DNA from: PGYT01 sp963675055
Lineage (GTDB): Bacteria; Bacteroidota; Ignavibacteria; Ignavibacteriales; Melioribacteraceae
Reading direction: 5' to 3'
NCBI GenBank assembly: GCA_963675055.2
Contig: CAXXJE010000004.1
Location: 939,901 to 1,003,900 of the forward strand
DNA length: 64,000 nt
Of the stretch, positions 1 to 8,723 are shown one piece after another. The notes under the pieces are model-generated. The model did not search any database, was not told the DNA's origin, and saw only the letters and a list, made by a program, of their open reading frames with translations. Each line of letters begins with the position of its first letter. Position 1 is the first letter of the stretch. The position numbers were made by a program, and so were the translations under genes.

Positions 1-15
1 TTAAAAGGATTCATC

Positions 16-41
16 CGTAAATTCATTTACGAGGAGGAACT
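16..41 (+). promoter_or_regulatory. Palindrome and strong Shine-Dalgarno ahead of the zinc-protease gene
   Basis: A perfect 7-bp inverted repeat (CGTAAAT, 2-nt centre, ATTTACG, positions 16-31) runs directly into GAGGAGG at 31-37. That purine run lies 4 nt ahead of an ATT codon at 42 and is the best ribosome binding site near the gene start. The palindrome could be an operator or a small hairpin close to the ribosome site; nothing shows which. Confidence 0.4.
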
Positions 42-515
42 ATTAACGAAAGAATTATTGTCGGATGGCGTGAGTGGGTTTCACTCCCGGGATTAACGAT
101 ACCTGCAATAAAGGTTAAGATAGACACAGGGGCACGCACTTCAGCTCTTCACACTTTCGGACTGGAAAAATTCCGATCCGGAGGAAAACTTAAAGTAAAA
201 TTCGGTGTTCACCCTCTTCAGGGTAAATTGTTACCCGAGTACTTTTGTACCGCTGATGTAGTAGATAAACGTCATGTAACTGATTCGGGCGGTCACCGTG
301 AAGAGCGGTATGTTATTAGAACTCTTCTGCAAGTAGATGGGAAACAATGGCCCATAGAGGTTACTTTAACCGACAGAAGCGATATGCGCTTCAGAATGCT
401 GCTGGGTCGTGAGGCAATGAAACACTTTATTACTGTTTGTCCGGATAAGTCGTACATAACCGGCAAAGAATTAGCAAGATCCTATAAAAAGAAAATCAAC
501 TTTAAAAAGAAATGA
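42..515 (+). CDS. RimB-like ATP-dependent zinc protease (RimK-associated)
   Basis: This small aspartyl-protease-fold protein of the RimK/LysX-associated zinc protease family is thought to work with RimK in turnover of glutamate tails on ribosomal protein S6. The reading frame is open from 21. It shows the family's N-terminal signature: VGWREWVSLP, then the KIDTGARTSALH catalytic region at about residues 28-39, and a later LLGREAM motif near the C-terminus. No ATG, GTG or TTG occurs in frame ahead of the conserved domain. The likely start is therefore ATT at 42, 4 nt after GAGGAGG, giving about 157 residues, a normal family length. The first ATG in the frame, at 228, would remove the catalytic half. 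rimK begins 15 nt downstream, so the genes are probably co-transcribed. The family call is firm; the ATT start is inferred. Confidence 0.8.
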   Translation: MNERIIVGWREWVSLPGLTIPAIKVKIDTGARTSALHTFGLEKFRSGGKLKVKFGVHPLQGKLLPEYFCTADVVDKRHVTDSGGHREERYVIRTLLQVDGKQWPIEVTLTDRSDMRFRMLLGREAMKHFITVCPDKSYITGKELARSYKKKINFKKK

Positions 516-530
516 GGAACGGAGAATATT

Positions 531-1436
531 TTGAAGATAGGAATATTATCGCGTAAACCGGAGATTTACTCAACCCGAAGACTGGCAGAAGCTGCTGAAG
601 AACAGGGACACGAAGTAAGAGTACTTGATCCGCTGAAATGTTATATGAATATAGCTTCCCATAATCCGGAAGTTCATTACAAAGGACAGAAGCTTGAAGG
701 ATTTGATGCTATCATTCCAAGGATCGGAGCATCGATTACATTTTATGGTACAGCTGTTGTAAGACAATTTGAAATGATAGGTGTTTATAGTATAAATGAA
801 TCTGTCGCAATAACCAGATCGCGTGATAAGTTAAGGAGTCTGCAGCTCCTGGCGCGTAAGGGTATTGGACTGGCAGTAACCGGATTCGCTCATTCAACAC
901 AATACAGTTCCGATCTTATCAACTTGGTCGGCGGGGCTCCCCTGGTTATAAAACTTCTCGAAGGCACACAGGGTATTGGAGTTGTACTAACCGATACAAA
1001 CAAAGCTGCTGAAAGTGTAATTGAGGCATTCCGCGGATTGAAAGCAAATATCCTGGTTCAGGAGTTCATCAAGGAAGCAGGTGGTTCGGATATACGCTGT
1101 TTTGTGGTCGGCGATAAAGTAGTTGCCACCATGATGAGAACCGCAAAGGAAGGTGAGTTCAGGTCTAATATACACAGAGGTGGTAAAGGTTCGCTGGTTA
1201 AAATCACACCCGAAGAACGGTCAACCGCCGTGAGAGCTTCGAGAATTATGGGACTAAATGTAGCTGGTGTTGACATATTAAGATCAAATCATGGTCCCGT
1301 TGTAATGGAAGTAAATTCTTCGCCCGGGCTTGAAGGAATAGAAAAAGCTACAGGCAAAGATATAGCCGGAATAATAATAGACTATATTGATAAAAATGCA
1401 AAAGCCGGAAAAACTAAAACGCGCGGACGAGGATAA
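531..1436 (+). CDS. rimK: Ribosomal protein S6--L-glutamate ligase-type ATP-grasp enzyme RimK
   Basis: A cytoplasmic ATP-grasp ligase of 301 residues that adds glutamate residues to the C-terminus of ribosomal protein S6 or a related acceptor. The N-terminal MKIGILSRKP region, the nucleotide-binding PLVIKLLEGTQGIGVVL stretch (about 136-152), ADIRCF-like SDIRCFVVGD, and the metal-binding VMEVNSSPGLEGIE (about 258-271) are classical RimK motifs. Translation starts at TTG (531) with GGAG about 7 nt upstream. The stop codon overlaps the next ATG as TAATG, so translation of the next gene is probably coupled. The neighbouring zinc protease and AstE/AspA-family gene are known companions of rimK. The C-terminal basic tail is typical of the family. 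Confidence 0.9.
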   Translation: MKIGILSRKPEIYSTRRLAEAAEEQGHEVRVLDPLKCYMNIASHNPEVHYKGQKLEGFDAIIPRIGASITFYGTAVVRQFEMIGVYSINESVAITRSRDKLRSLQLLARKGIGLAVTGFAHSTQYSSDLINLVGGAPLVIKLLEGTQGIGVVLTDTNKAAESVIEAFRGLKANILVQEFIKEAGGSDIRCFVVGDKVVATMMRTAKEGEFRSNIHRGGKGSLVKITPEERSTAVRASRIMGLNVAGVDILRSNHGPVVMEVNSSPGLEGIEKATGKDIAGIIIDYIDKNAKAGKTKTRGRG

Positions 1437-2455
1437 TGGCCGAGCGGGAATCGTTTGAAATAGGCGGGATTGAAATTAAGCCGGGTGAACGAAAAACTGT
1501 AGACCTGGCAGCGGCGAAACTTTATACCCATACAGAGATGCGTCTGCCGATTCACGTGATACACGGGAAAAAGACCGGACCTATCTTATTTGTTTCAGCA
1601 GCTATTCACGGTGATGAAATTCTCGGGGTTGAAATAATCAGACGGCTGTTGAAAATGAAATCTGTTAACAAATTAAACGGCACACTAATCGCGATTCCGG
1701 TTGTAAATGTATTCGGGTTTATTAACCAGTCCAGATATTCTCCTGACAGACGCGACCTGAACCGATTTTTTCCAGGTACCGGCAGCGGTTCACTTACATC
1801 ACAGATAGCCAAACTGTTCATGACCGAAATAGTTGATAGATGTACTCATGGAATTGATTTACATACAGGTTCAAACCACAGAGTTAACCTGCCTCAGATA
1901 AGAGCTTATCTAAATGACGAGGAAACCGAACGACTGGCATACGAATTCGGCGCGCCAATTATCCTGGACGCGAATTTTCTTGAGGGTTCGCTGCGTCAGG
2001 CCGTGTATGACAAAGGACTTCCCATACTACTTTACGAAGCCGGTGAAGTTTTTCGATTCAGTGAGATCCCCATTCAGGCCGGACTTCGCGGTGTACTATC
2101 GGTAATGCGTGCTATCGGGATGCTGAAGCCTAAGCCAGTGAAGGAAACCAAGATAAAATCGGCTGTGGCCGATTCCAGCGTCTGGGTCCGTGCGCCTATC
2201 AGCGGAATAGTGAATACTAAAGTTAAACTCGGCGATCGTGTTGAAGAAAACACTGTTCTGGGTGAGATTACAGATCCTTTCGGTGAGACTCAGGAGAATA
2301 TAATCACGAACGATGCCGGGACGGTTATAGGCAAATTGGAGCTTCCATTGGTTTATAAAGGAGATGCTATTTTCCATGTAGCCCGGATGCGTAGCACAAT
2401 AAGAGCCCGTGAGACTATTCAGGCATTCAGGCAGGAATTTGAACCGGAGATGTAA
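1436..2455 (+). CDS. Succinylglutamate desuccinylase / aspartoacylase (AstE/AspA) family zinc hydrolase
   Basis: A 339-residue zinc carboxypeptidase-fold amidohydrolase. The zinc-binding HGDE motif sits at about residue 60 (AAIHGDEILG), and the later Arg/Asn substrate region appears as DRRDLNRFFPG (about 103-113). The second zinc ligand is in GIDLHTGS (about 139-146). A C-terminal biotinyl-like beta domain follows (VRAPISGIVNTKVKLGD), usual for the rimK-linked subfamily. ATG overlaps the rimK stop by one base. The natural substrate is not known from sequence; linkage with RimK and RimB suggests a role in poly-glutamate or N-acyl-glutamate metabolism. The gene is followed by a terminator-like hairpin and marks the end of the plus-strand core operon. 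Confidence 0.8.
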   Translation: MAERESFEIGGIEIKPGERKTVDLAAAKLYTHTEMRLPIHVIHGKKTGPILFVSAAIHGDEILGVEIIRRLLKMKSVNKLNGTLIAIPVVNVFGFINQSRYSPDRRDLNRFFPGTGSGSLTSQIAKLFMTEIVDRCTHGIDLHTGSNHRVNLPQIRAYLNDEETERLAYEFGAPIILDANFLEGSLRQAVYDKGLPILLYEAGEVFRFSEIPIQAGLRGVLSVMRAIGMLKPKPVKETKIKSAVADSSVWVRAPISGIVNTKVKLGDRVEENTVLGEITDPFGETQENIITNDAGTVIGKLELPLVYKGDAIFHVARMRSTIRARETIQAFRQEFEPEM

Positions 2456-2830
2456 GAACACTCCTAAGGGCCTTTGATAGACCGACGTAAAAGCACATCA
2501 TAAATTTTATCAGCAGGCATAAAGATGAAGTCCATGTGGACCTGTAATTTATATACGTTTGTTTTGAAGTTCAGGAAATGTTACTGAAACATATTTAAAA
2601 TTCCAGGTTATCTGGCGGATGTCTGTTTTCATTTTAAAATCAGCATTATTTGTTAGTGATTTAGATAAGTTGTCCGTGCGTGGTTGATATAATTCAGTGC
2701 CTAGGGACTCACAATAAAATCTGATGGTGCTCAGACTGAACTTCAAGGATAAGCCAAGTCACTTAAAAAATCCTGAAATAAAAGCTTTCAAAGTGTGGAG
2801 AATGAGATTCTCCACACTCCGTAAGTTTTT
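2456..2830. other. Intergenic region between the core operon and the pectin locus
   Basis: About 375 bp separate the converging astE-family and GH31 genes. Short open frames exist on both strands (for example minus strand 2746-2549) but none shows a recognisable motif, a ribosome site or a length that would make it credible. The only clear element is the hairpin at 2792-2818. Confidence 0.6.
2792..2818. terminator. Bidirectional intrinsic terminator
   Basis: A perfect 11-bp stem (AGTGTGGAGAA / TTCTCCACACT) with a 5-nt loop TGAGA lies between convergent genes. On the plus strand a run of seven T follows about 10 nt later (2825-2831); on the minus strand the stem is followed by TTTGAAAGCTTTTATTT. 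Geometry and position suit termination of both the rimK operon and the GH31 gene. Confidence 0.75.
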
Positions 2831-4957
2831 TTATTCATTCAACCAATTTTCTTTAGCTTCCAATTCCTTGAGATTATATTTTTTTGAAGTTTTATCAACA
2901 GATTCTTCATATAATCCATTCAAATCGGGCAACTGTAGTTTTGAACCTTTACGAAGGAAGACGGGGGTTTGATAGACCGGGGCATCAAGTTCCATATATT
3001 TTCCACCTTCATATTCTTGATTATTCCAAAGATCTATCCAGGTTTCACCAGCAGGAAGATAAAGTGAATGTTTTGTTTTACCCTCTTCCCAAATAATAGA
3101 GACCAGGAGATCGTCTCCAAATTTATAAGTTGTCCAATCTTTCCAACTTTCTTTTTGGTCAGGATACTCTATAAATAATGGTCTCACAACAGGCATTCCG
3201 GTTTTGCCGGCTACCTCCGCAAAGTGGTGAATATATTCAACGAGATTCATTCTTAGTTTAGTATAAAATCTCCAAACTGCTAATAACTCATGATCAAATG
3301 ATGGTTCATAATTCATATCCCAAAACACTTTGTTATTTGTAGGACCAACTTCCATTATAGGAGAAAAGCATGAAAATCCCAGCCAGCGTTTAGTAATTTC
3401 ACGGTTAATATTTTTTGCGTATCCACCGCAATCCGAGCCCCAAATCGGATATCCCATAACTGCACATCTCTGCACGGCAATAATAACTGAACGAAGCCCT
3501 TCAGGAGGATTTCCGGTGTCACCAGCCCAAAGACCGCCATATTTTGCACTTCCGGTATACTGAGCTCTTGGAAATAGTATAAAATCATTTCCTAATACAG
3601 GTTTTATTGCGTCATAAGTTGCTTTTACATATTGATGCGGATAGTCATTAAAGTTTTCTCGATAGCTGGTACCAATAGATGTTTTTAATTGTAGTGAATC
3701 ATACAGTTTTTCCCCATCTGCGCGATCAAGCTTCAATCCTTTAACTCCCATTTTTGCAAGTTTGGCTGGACCGTTTTCTCCCCACCACTTAATTGCATCT
3801 TCATTAGTGAAATCCATTAGTACCTGTTTTGAATTTTCCCTTGGTCTGCTCAGTAAATGATAATTGTGTGCTTCTGCATATTCAGCCATCTCCCCCATAA
3901 CATAAGGTGCTATCCAAAGCATAGTTGTTATTTTTTTGGAGTCCAACCATTTTATCATATTTTCAAATTCAGGTAATCGATTATAATCAATCTTATAATC
4001 ATCAAACCCTCTAACTCCAGGAGCCCAAGGCCTGTCAATCCAATATGCAGTACAAGGAATGTCGTATGCATTCATTAAAAGAATTTCTTCAACAATCTCG
4101 GAATTATACGGAGCCTTCACATTACTGCCATCATAATATTTTTTGTTATTAAAATGTTCATCTCGCCATCGCCAGGGCCCGAAGGCCCATTTTGGCGGAA
4201 CATAAGATGGTCCCGTTTCCAATGCATGTCTTTTTACTAGCTCTGCGGGTCCTTTATCCATCATTAAGGAAAATGAAAATTCTGATCCTTCAAATGATAT
4301 TTGAACTAAATCCTTTTGCTCACTGCAAAAATCAATTACACCAGGCCAAGTGCCATGAACGAAAAATGCATAATTACCTGATGAAATATAAAATGGAGAA
4401 TATGCCGAAACAGTTGGTTTTAATTTAACATCAACTTTCTGCCCCCTCAGATTAAGCCCTTCCGTAATTCCTTTTTCCCATGACTTATCTTGATTGCCAT
4501 CAACTACCCGCTCAAATATACCGGTAAAATATTCATCAGAGTCTTCTACTTTTGTATTCATTAGCCAGGCTGAAGGTTTTAATTGTGTGCCTTCAAGTCT
4601 GAATTTAAATTCTAAATCATCATCCTTTTTTTCTGTGTCCAATACAACGGACATATCACTATTCTGCCATTTATATAATGATTTATTTGCTGATGGATGC
4701 GTTATTAGAGGTTGTCCCTTAATCCAGTTTATTTTCCCGTTAAGGATAAAACCTATTCCGCCCAGTGTATCACTTGGTGCAATTAAAATATTATTACCAT
4801 AAGGGTTACTAATTTCAATAGTTGCAAAAGAATTATCACCTTCATTTAATATTTTTAGATTGTTGTGCTGATTGCACGAGTTTAATCCAAGAACTATAAG
4901 AATTGTTAAAAATGCTCGTCTTGATACGTCGAAAAAAAGAATCATATTTCTCGTCAT
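2831..4957 (-). CDS. Glycoside hydrolase family 31 protein, lipoprotein with Tat-like signal
   Basis: This is a retaining alpha-glycosidase of clan GH-D, probably active on pectic or xyloglucan-type oligosaccharides (alpha-xyloside, alpha-glucoside or alpha-galactoside; not decidable here). The 708 residues hold an N-terminal beta domain (about 40-230) and a (beta/alpha)8 barrel from about 255. The predicted nucleophile is Asp411 in GLKLDRADGE and the acid/base is Asp480 in LWAGDTG; PIWGSDCGGY (about 504-513) is another family block. The N-terminus carries SRRAFLT, close to the twin-arginine motif, then a hydrophobic stretch and LNSC (Cys28), so it looks like a Tat-routed lipoprotein. It stands at the end of the minus-strand run, next to a decayed glycosidase fragment and rhaA. 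The GH31 call is firm; the substrate is unknown. Confidence 0.85.
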   Translation of the reverse strand: MTRNMILFFDVSRRAFLTILIVLGLNSCNQHNNLKILNEGDNSFATIEISNPYGNNILIAPSDTLGGIGFILNGKINWIKGQPLITHPSANKSLYKWQNSDMSVVLDTEKKDDDLEFKFRLEGTQLKPSAWLMNTKVEDSDEYFTGIFERVVDGNQDKSWEKGITEGLNLRGQKVDVKLKPTVSAYSPFYISSGNYAFFVHGTWPGVIDFCSEQKDLVQISFEGSEFSFSLMMDKGPAELVKRHALETGPSYVPPKWAFGPWRWRDEHFNNKKYYDGSNVKAPYNSEIVEEILLMNAYDIPCTAYWIDRPWAPGVRGFDDYKIDYNRLPEFENMIKWLDSKKITTMLWIAPYVMGEMAEYAEAHNYHLLSRPRENSKQVLMDFTNEDAIKWWGENGPAKLAKMGVKGLKLDRADGEKLYDSLQLKTSIGTSYRENFNDYPHQYVKATYDAIKPVLGNDFILFPRAQYTGSAKYGGLWAGDTGNPPEGLRSVIIAVQRCAVMGYPIWGSDCGGYAKNINREITKRWLGFSCFSPIMEVGPTNNKVFWDMNYEPSFDHELLAVWRFYTKLRMNLVEYIHHFAEVAGKTGMPVVRPLFIEYPDQKESWKDWTTYKFGDDLLVSIIWEEGKTKHSLYLPAGETWIDLWNNQEYEGGKYMELDAPVYQTPVFLRKGSKLQLPDLNGLYEESVDKTSKKYNLKELEAKENWLNE

Positions 4958-5056
4958 TATTAAGTCCCCTTGAACAATTTCAGTAATATTTGTTTAGCTT
5001 TTTGTCTTTATAAATTTCAGAATCAAACTCTTCAACTTCGATTTTTTGCCTGATAA

Positions 5057-5219
5057 TTATAAGTTGCTTTTTAGCCGGGCTACCATATTGTTTACCAAAC
5101 AATTCCACTCTTGGAATCCTTTATCGAGAAACGGTCATCCTGTTTCAGATTCGTAATATTCATGCAGAGTGCTTTTTCTCGAAATCTTTACCGAACAATT
5201 TAATTACTTCATCCAACAA
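5057..5219 (-). pseudogene. Decayed C-terminal remnant of a trehalase-like glycosidase
   Basis: Reading the minus strand from 5219 gives LLDEVIKLFGKDFEKK. After a frame change near 5167 it gives LHEYYESETG, a stop, then PFLDKGFQEWNCLVNNM, ending at a TAA at 5057-5059. These pieces align in order with the last ~50 residues of the intact trehalase-fold gene at 22416-23780 (LFGKDFEKNGALHEYYEPETG ... LLNKGFQNWNYLVINMI). One frameshift and one in-frame stop show loss of function. The fragment begins right after the rhaA stop codon, so everything upstream of it has been deleted or replaced. It is the scar of a lost paralog, not a functional gene. Confidence 0.8.
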
Positions 5220-6497
5220 TCAAGAACGGGCATTCAAATCTGTTTTCTCATATTGCCGAATTACTTCAATATAATCTTCACCTACAGGTACACCATTTAT
5301 CATACAATAATGATCATAAACAGCGCCGAAGGGTTTTGTTTTCATTAATTCAAGAAGCGCCAGTCTCTCAAAATATTTTCCGGATACTTCATACTCCTTA
5401 AGCAAATCAATTGGTTCAAGAAGAGCATATAAAAACGCTGATTGAGCAGCCCTTGTGCCAATTACATAAGCGCCGATTCTATTTATACTGCCGTCAAAAT
5501 AATCCAATCCGATATTTACTCGCTCCAGAACATTTGCGCGAATTATTTCCTGAGCTATCATTTGAAGTTCGTCGTTAAAGATTACAACATGATCGCTGTC
5601 CCATCTGACTCCACGGCTAACGTGAAGAAGTAATTCATCAACAAATTGCAGCACAGAAGAAATTTTATCTCCGATTTGTTCTGTCGGATGAAAATGTCCA
5701 CTGTCTAAACAAAGCAGTTTATTATTCTTAACAGCATAGCCCATATAAAATTCGTGCGAACCAACGACCATAGATTCCGAGCCGATACCGAATAATTTAC
5801 TTTCAACGGAATCTTTTAGATACTGTTTAGGATACTCAACATCAAAAATTTCATCCAGGGATTTTTTTAATAGCATACGATGTGAATTCCGGTCAACCGG
5901 AATATCTTTTGAACCGTCGGGTATCCATATATTATTTATGCATGGAGTACCCAACTGCCTGCCCATCTCTGAAGCAATCATTCTTGAGCGTTTAACATGT
6001 TCAATCCAGAAGTTGCGCACTTTTTCGTTTTTGCTGGAAAGTGTAAATCCTTCATTAGCATTAGGATGAGAAAAACATGTAGGATTAAAATCCAGTCCGA
6101 TACCGAGTTTTTTAGCCCAGTCAATCCAGCTCTGAAAATGTTTCACCTCAATTTGGTCGCGATCAACTTTATCTCCCTGAAAATCACCGTATATTGCATG
6201 TAGATTAAGCTGCTGCTTGCCGGGCAATAAACTCATAACCTTTTCAATATCGGCTCTTACTTGTTGAATTGATTTAGCTTTTCCGTGGTAGTTACCTGTG
6301 ACTTGAATTCCGCCTCCGTCTAATTCGGGATTTGGTGTTTCAAATCCTCCGACGTCATCTGTCTGCCAGCAGTGCAAACTGATTTTAACCTTATCCAATG
6401 TCAGCAGAGCTTCGTCCGTATCAACTCCAAGAACGGCATATTCACTTTTTGCATGCCGATATGCATCTTCAATATTTTTTTTGTTTTTCATAATCAC
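5220..6497 (-). CDS. rhaA: L-rhamnose isomerase
   Basis: Converts L-rhamnose to L-rhamnulose in the cytoplasm, the first step of rhamnose catabolism, using divalent metals in a TIM barrel. The 425-residue length and the family blocks match RhaA: SLHCWQTDDVGGFE (about 38-51), GGGIQVTGNYHGKA, LNLHAIYGD, GLDFNPTCFSHP, NIWIPDGSKD, the metal-site CLDSGHFHPTE region and the RWDSDHVV region. Two ATGs (6497 and 6491) are possible starts. The GH78 rhamnosidase ends 52 nt upstream, so the pair probably forms one transcript with the MFS gene. No rhamnulokinase or aldolase is visible in the window; the FGGY kinase at 50940 resembles glycerol kinase more than RhaB. Confidence 0.95.
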   Translation of the reverse strand: MIMKNKKNIEDAYRHAKSEYAVLGVDTDEALLTLDKVKISLHCWQTDDVGGFETPNPELDGGGIQVTGNYHGKAKSIQQVRADIEKVMSLLPGKQQLNLHAIYGDFQGDKVDRDQIEVKHFQSWIDWAKKLGIGLDFNPTCFSHPNANEGFTLSSKNEKVRNFWIEHVKRSRMIASEMGRQLGTPCINNIWIPDGSKDIPVDRNSHRMLLKKSLDEIFDVEYPKQYLKDSVESKLFGIGSESMVVGSHEFYMGYAVKNNKLLCLDSGHFHPTEQIGDKISSVLQFVDELLLHVSRGVRWDSDHVVIFNDELQMIAQEIIRANVLERVNIGLDYFDGSINRIGAYVIGTRAAQSAFLYALLEPIDLLKEYEVSGKYFERLALLELMKTKPFGAVYDHYCMINGVPVGEDYIEVIRQYEKTDLNARS

Positions 6498-6549
6498 ATG
6501 AACTTTTTATTTAATCTAATTTTATTTCACATAAATTGTGGCAATAATT

Positions 6550-8697
6550 CTAATCAATGCTTTTGTACTTCACTGTATATTCAATTCTTTTTTCAATCAA
6601 CATTTCATACTTATTATTTCCAATTGAAATAATAGTACCTTGTTCGCAAACAGGTTTTATTCCGCTTGTAATTTTTAGGGTACCTTCTCCGGAATCAGAT
6701 TTCAATCTAATTAGAGATTTGCTGCAATTAACAGTTATCTCCCCATGTGGTGTCGGTACTTTTCCTTCGATCCAATCCAATCCGCCGAGTACCGGCTCAA
6801 CCATATAAGTTTTATATCCGGCACTTAAAGGTTTTACACCGAGGTAATATTTCCCGAGTAAATAAATCGGACTTGCGCCCCAGGCATGGCAAAGACTTTT
6901 ACCGAAAGGTCTTCCATACATTGCATATTGCTGCACACCAGTTTCATTCGGATCGTATTTTTCCCAGAATGTAGTCGCTCCGGCATTTAGCATTCCGCCC
7001 CAATAATCTCTAATTTCTTTTGTTACTTGTTTTTGTTCACCCAAAACACAAAGCGCTTCAAGTTCATAAAAACGCATATACGGCGTTGTGATTTTCTGAA
7101 CATTATCGTTAAGTAAAACATTATTCTTAACAGACAACTTTTTTGTGCTATCCAGGTAATCCCATATAACCGCGAACATGTTTGTATATCGGGTTACGTT
7201 ACCCGCCTGGACTCCATTAATCCTGTTGTTGATAAAGCATCCTTTCTCGTTATTCCAAAATGCCGGAATTAGTTTTGATCGAAGCTCAGTGCCGATTTGT
7301 TTGTATTTACTCATTCCTTTGGAATCATTCATTATTTCCGCGCAAAGAGACATAGTTTCGAGTGATCGGCAGAACAACAACTGTTCAAAACTAACTTCGC
7401 CTTTTTTATCCATCGGTGCCCAATCAACGTAAACCCAATCGCCGCTCAAACCTTCCATCATTCCGCCCGAGTTCCGTCGGCTTAAGCAATAATCCATCAG
7501 ACTTACCATGCGGGGATAAAATGAACGAATAAAATTTGTGTCGCCTGTATACATGTAATAATCATAAATTCCAAGGAACCAATAAAAAGTGTAATCCATT
7601 ATTGTATTGATGTGGCTTGTTACCGGGTCTTTGCCTCGAAGTGCTGCCAGTGTCCGGTTAACCAGAGAACTATCGAAGAATAGATAATAATTCATAAGAT
7701 AACTTTGATAAGCATCGCCCGACCAAATCCATCTATCGCGCTTTATACCGTCAATGAAAAACTCACGGGTGTTCAAATGAAAAGTGTATTCGGCGACGTC
7801 CCATATCTTGTTTATTAATTCATCAGAACATCTACATGATCCCCTAACATCTTCCGGCATAAACTCATATAACATTGAAACGGAATTAATATTAATTTCA
7901 TTATCACAAACTATGTTCACATATCTAAAAGCTTTTGAGTTCGGGATTGTATAATCTGTTTCTTCTGGTTCATCGAAGCAGAGAACATCTAAAGTCTCGC
8001 AATAATCAGTTGAAAGGGCTTCTTCTCTCGATTCACCGTAATATACATTAACATTTCCATTCCCTTTCAATCCATGGAATCTTAAATATCCAAAAGTTTC
8101 CTTACCGAAATCCACCAGAATAGATTTGTCGTTTCTCTCAATCTTACTTGCAAATTTTGGTTCGGTTATAAGTTTAAAAGCAGAAGGACGGTTATCCGGC
8201 TTATTAAACTTCCAGCAAGCTGCTTTATTATAAACGGTAGCGGATAAATCCGAAGCTTTGCCTGATTCATCTATCCACTCCTTGTCTTCGAAAGTTACGT
8301 TCCAACTTGTATCGGAAACGATTGTTTTTCCTTTAACAAAAACAGAAGGGACATATTGCTGGTTAAATACCTTTATATTCAGAGAATGATTACCTTCATC
8401 AATCATTATTCTTTTTGGCGCACCTGTGAGCATTTTACCATCAAGTTTTACATTATATTTCCCTTCAATTGTTATTTCAATTTCTTCCGGTTCTGTCAAT
8501 GCAAATTGTTTTGAAAACTCAACAAGGTTGTAATGAGTGTCGGTTTTCCAAAAAGGAGGGAAAAATGTTCCGCGTTCTGTACGGCGGTTCTGCATTTCGT
8601 TTGCAAGCCAAATGTCATAATCACCGGGATACCAAATCCATGTTGCTTGTTGTGCAAAAGTTGTTTTACTAATATCAGACAATAAAACCTCAACCAA
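6550..8697 (-). CDS. Alpha-L-rhamnosidase, glycoside hydrolase family 78
   Basis: Inverting alpha-L-rhamnosidase releasing rhamnose from pectic or plant glycosides. An N-terminal beta-sandwich part (WIWYPGDYDIW near residue 20) precedes the (alpha/alpha)6 barrel. The conserved acidic cluster is seen as Asp316, Asp321 and Asp328 in FFIDGIKRDRWIWSGD, with the expected spacing; the usual general-acid Glu of many GH78 enzymes appears as Asp321. The predicted base is Glu579 in TTFWEKY. The longest frame begins with TTG at 8697, but a TTG at 8682 has GAGG 5 nt upstream and is the better start. An in-frame stop just upstream (8710-8712) rules out a longer leader, so no complete signal peptide is encoded. 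It is either a cytoplasmic enzyme, fitting rhaA and the MFS porter beside it, or a gene that has lost its leader. Confidence 0.88.
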   Translation of the reverse strand: MVEVLLSDISKTTFAQQATWIWYPGDYDIWLANEMQNRRTERGTFFPPFWKTDTHYNLVEFSKQFALTEPEEIEITIEGKYNVKLDGKMLTGAPKRIMIDEGNHSLNIKVFNQQYVPSVFVKGKTIVSDTSWNVTFEDKEWIDESGKASDLSATVYNKAACWKFNKPDNRPSAFKLITEPKFASKIERNDKSILVDFGKETFGYLRFHGLKGNGNVNVYYGESREEALSTDYCETLDVLCFDEPEETDYTIPNSKAFRYVNIVCDNEININSVSMLYEFMPEDVRGSCRCSDELINKIWDVAEYTFHLNTREFFIDGIKRDRWIWSGDAYQSYLMNYYLFFDSSLVNRTLAALRGKDPVTSHINTIMDYTFYWFLGIYDYYMYTGDTNFIRSFYPRMVSLMDYCLSRRNSGGMMEGLSGDWVYVDWAPMDKKGEVSFEQLLFCRSLETMSLCAEIMNDSKGMSKYKQIGTELRSKLIPAFWNNEKGCFINNRINGVQAGNVTRYTNMFAVIWDYLDSTKKLSVKNNVLLNDNVQKITTPYMRFYELEALCVLGEQKQVTKEIRDYWGGMLNAGATTFWEKYDPNETGVQQYAMYGRPFGKSLCHAWGASPIYLLGKYYLGVKPLSAGYKTYMVEPVLGGLDWIEGKVPTPHGEITVNCSKSLIRLKSDSGEGTLKITSGIKPVCEQGTIISIGNNKYEMLIEKRIEYTVKYKSID

Positions 8698-8723
8698 AAT
8701 ATTTCGTTTTTAAATTGATAAAC

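Noticed and set aside
2549..2746. Small minus-strand frame in the 2.5-2.8 kb gap
   Set aside because: No ribosome site, no recognisable motif and no partner gene; treated as non-coding.
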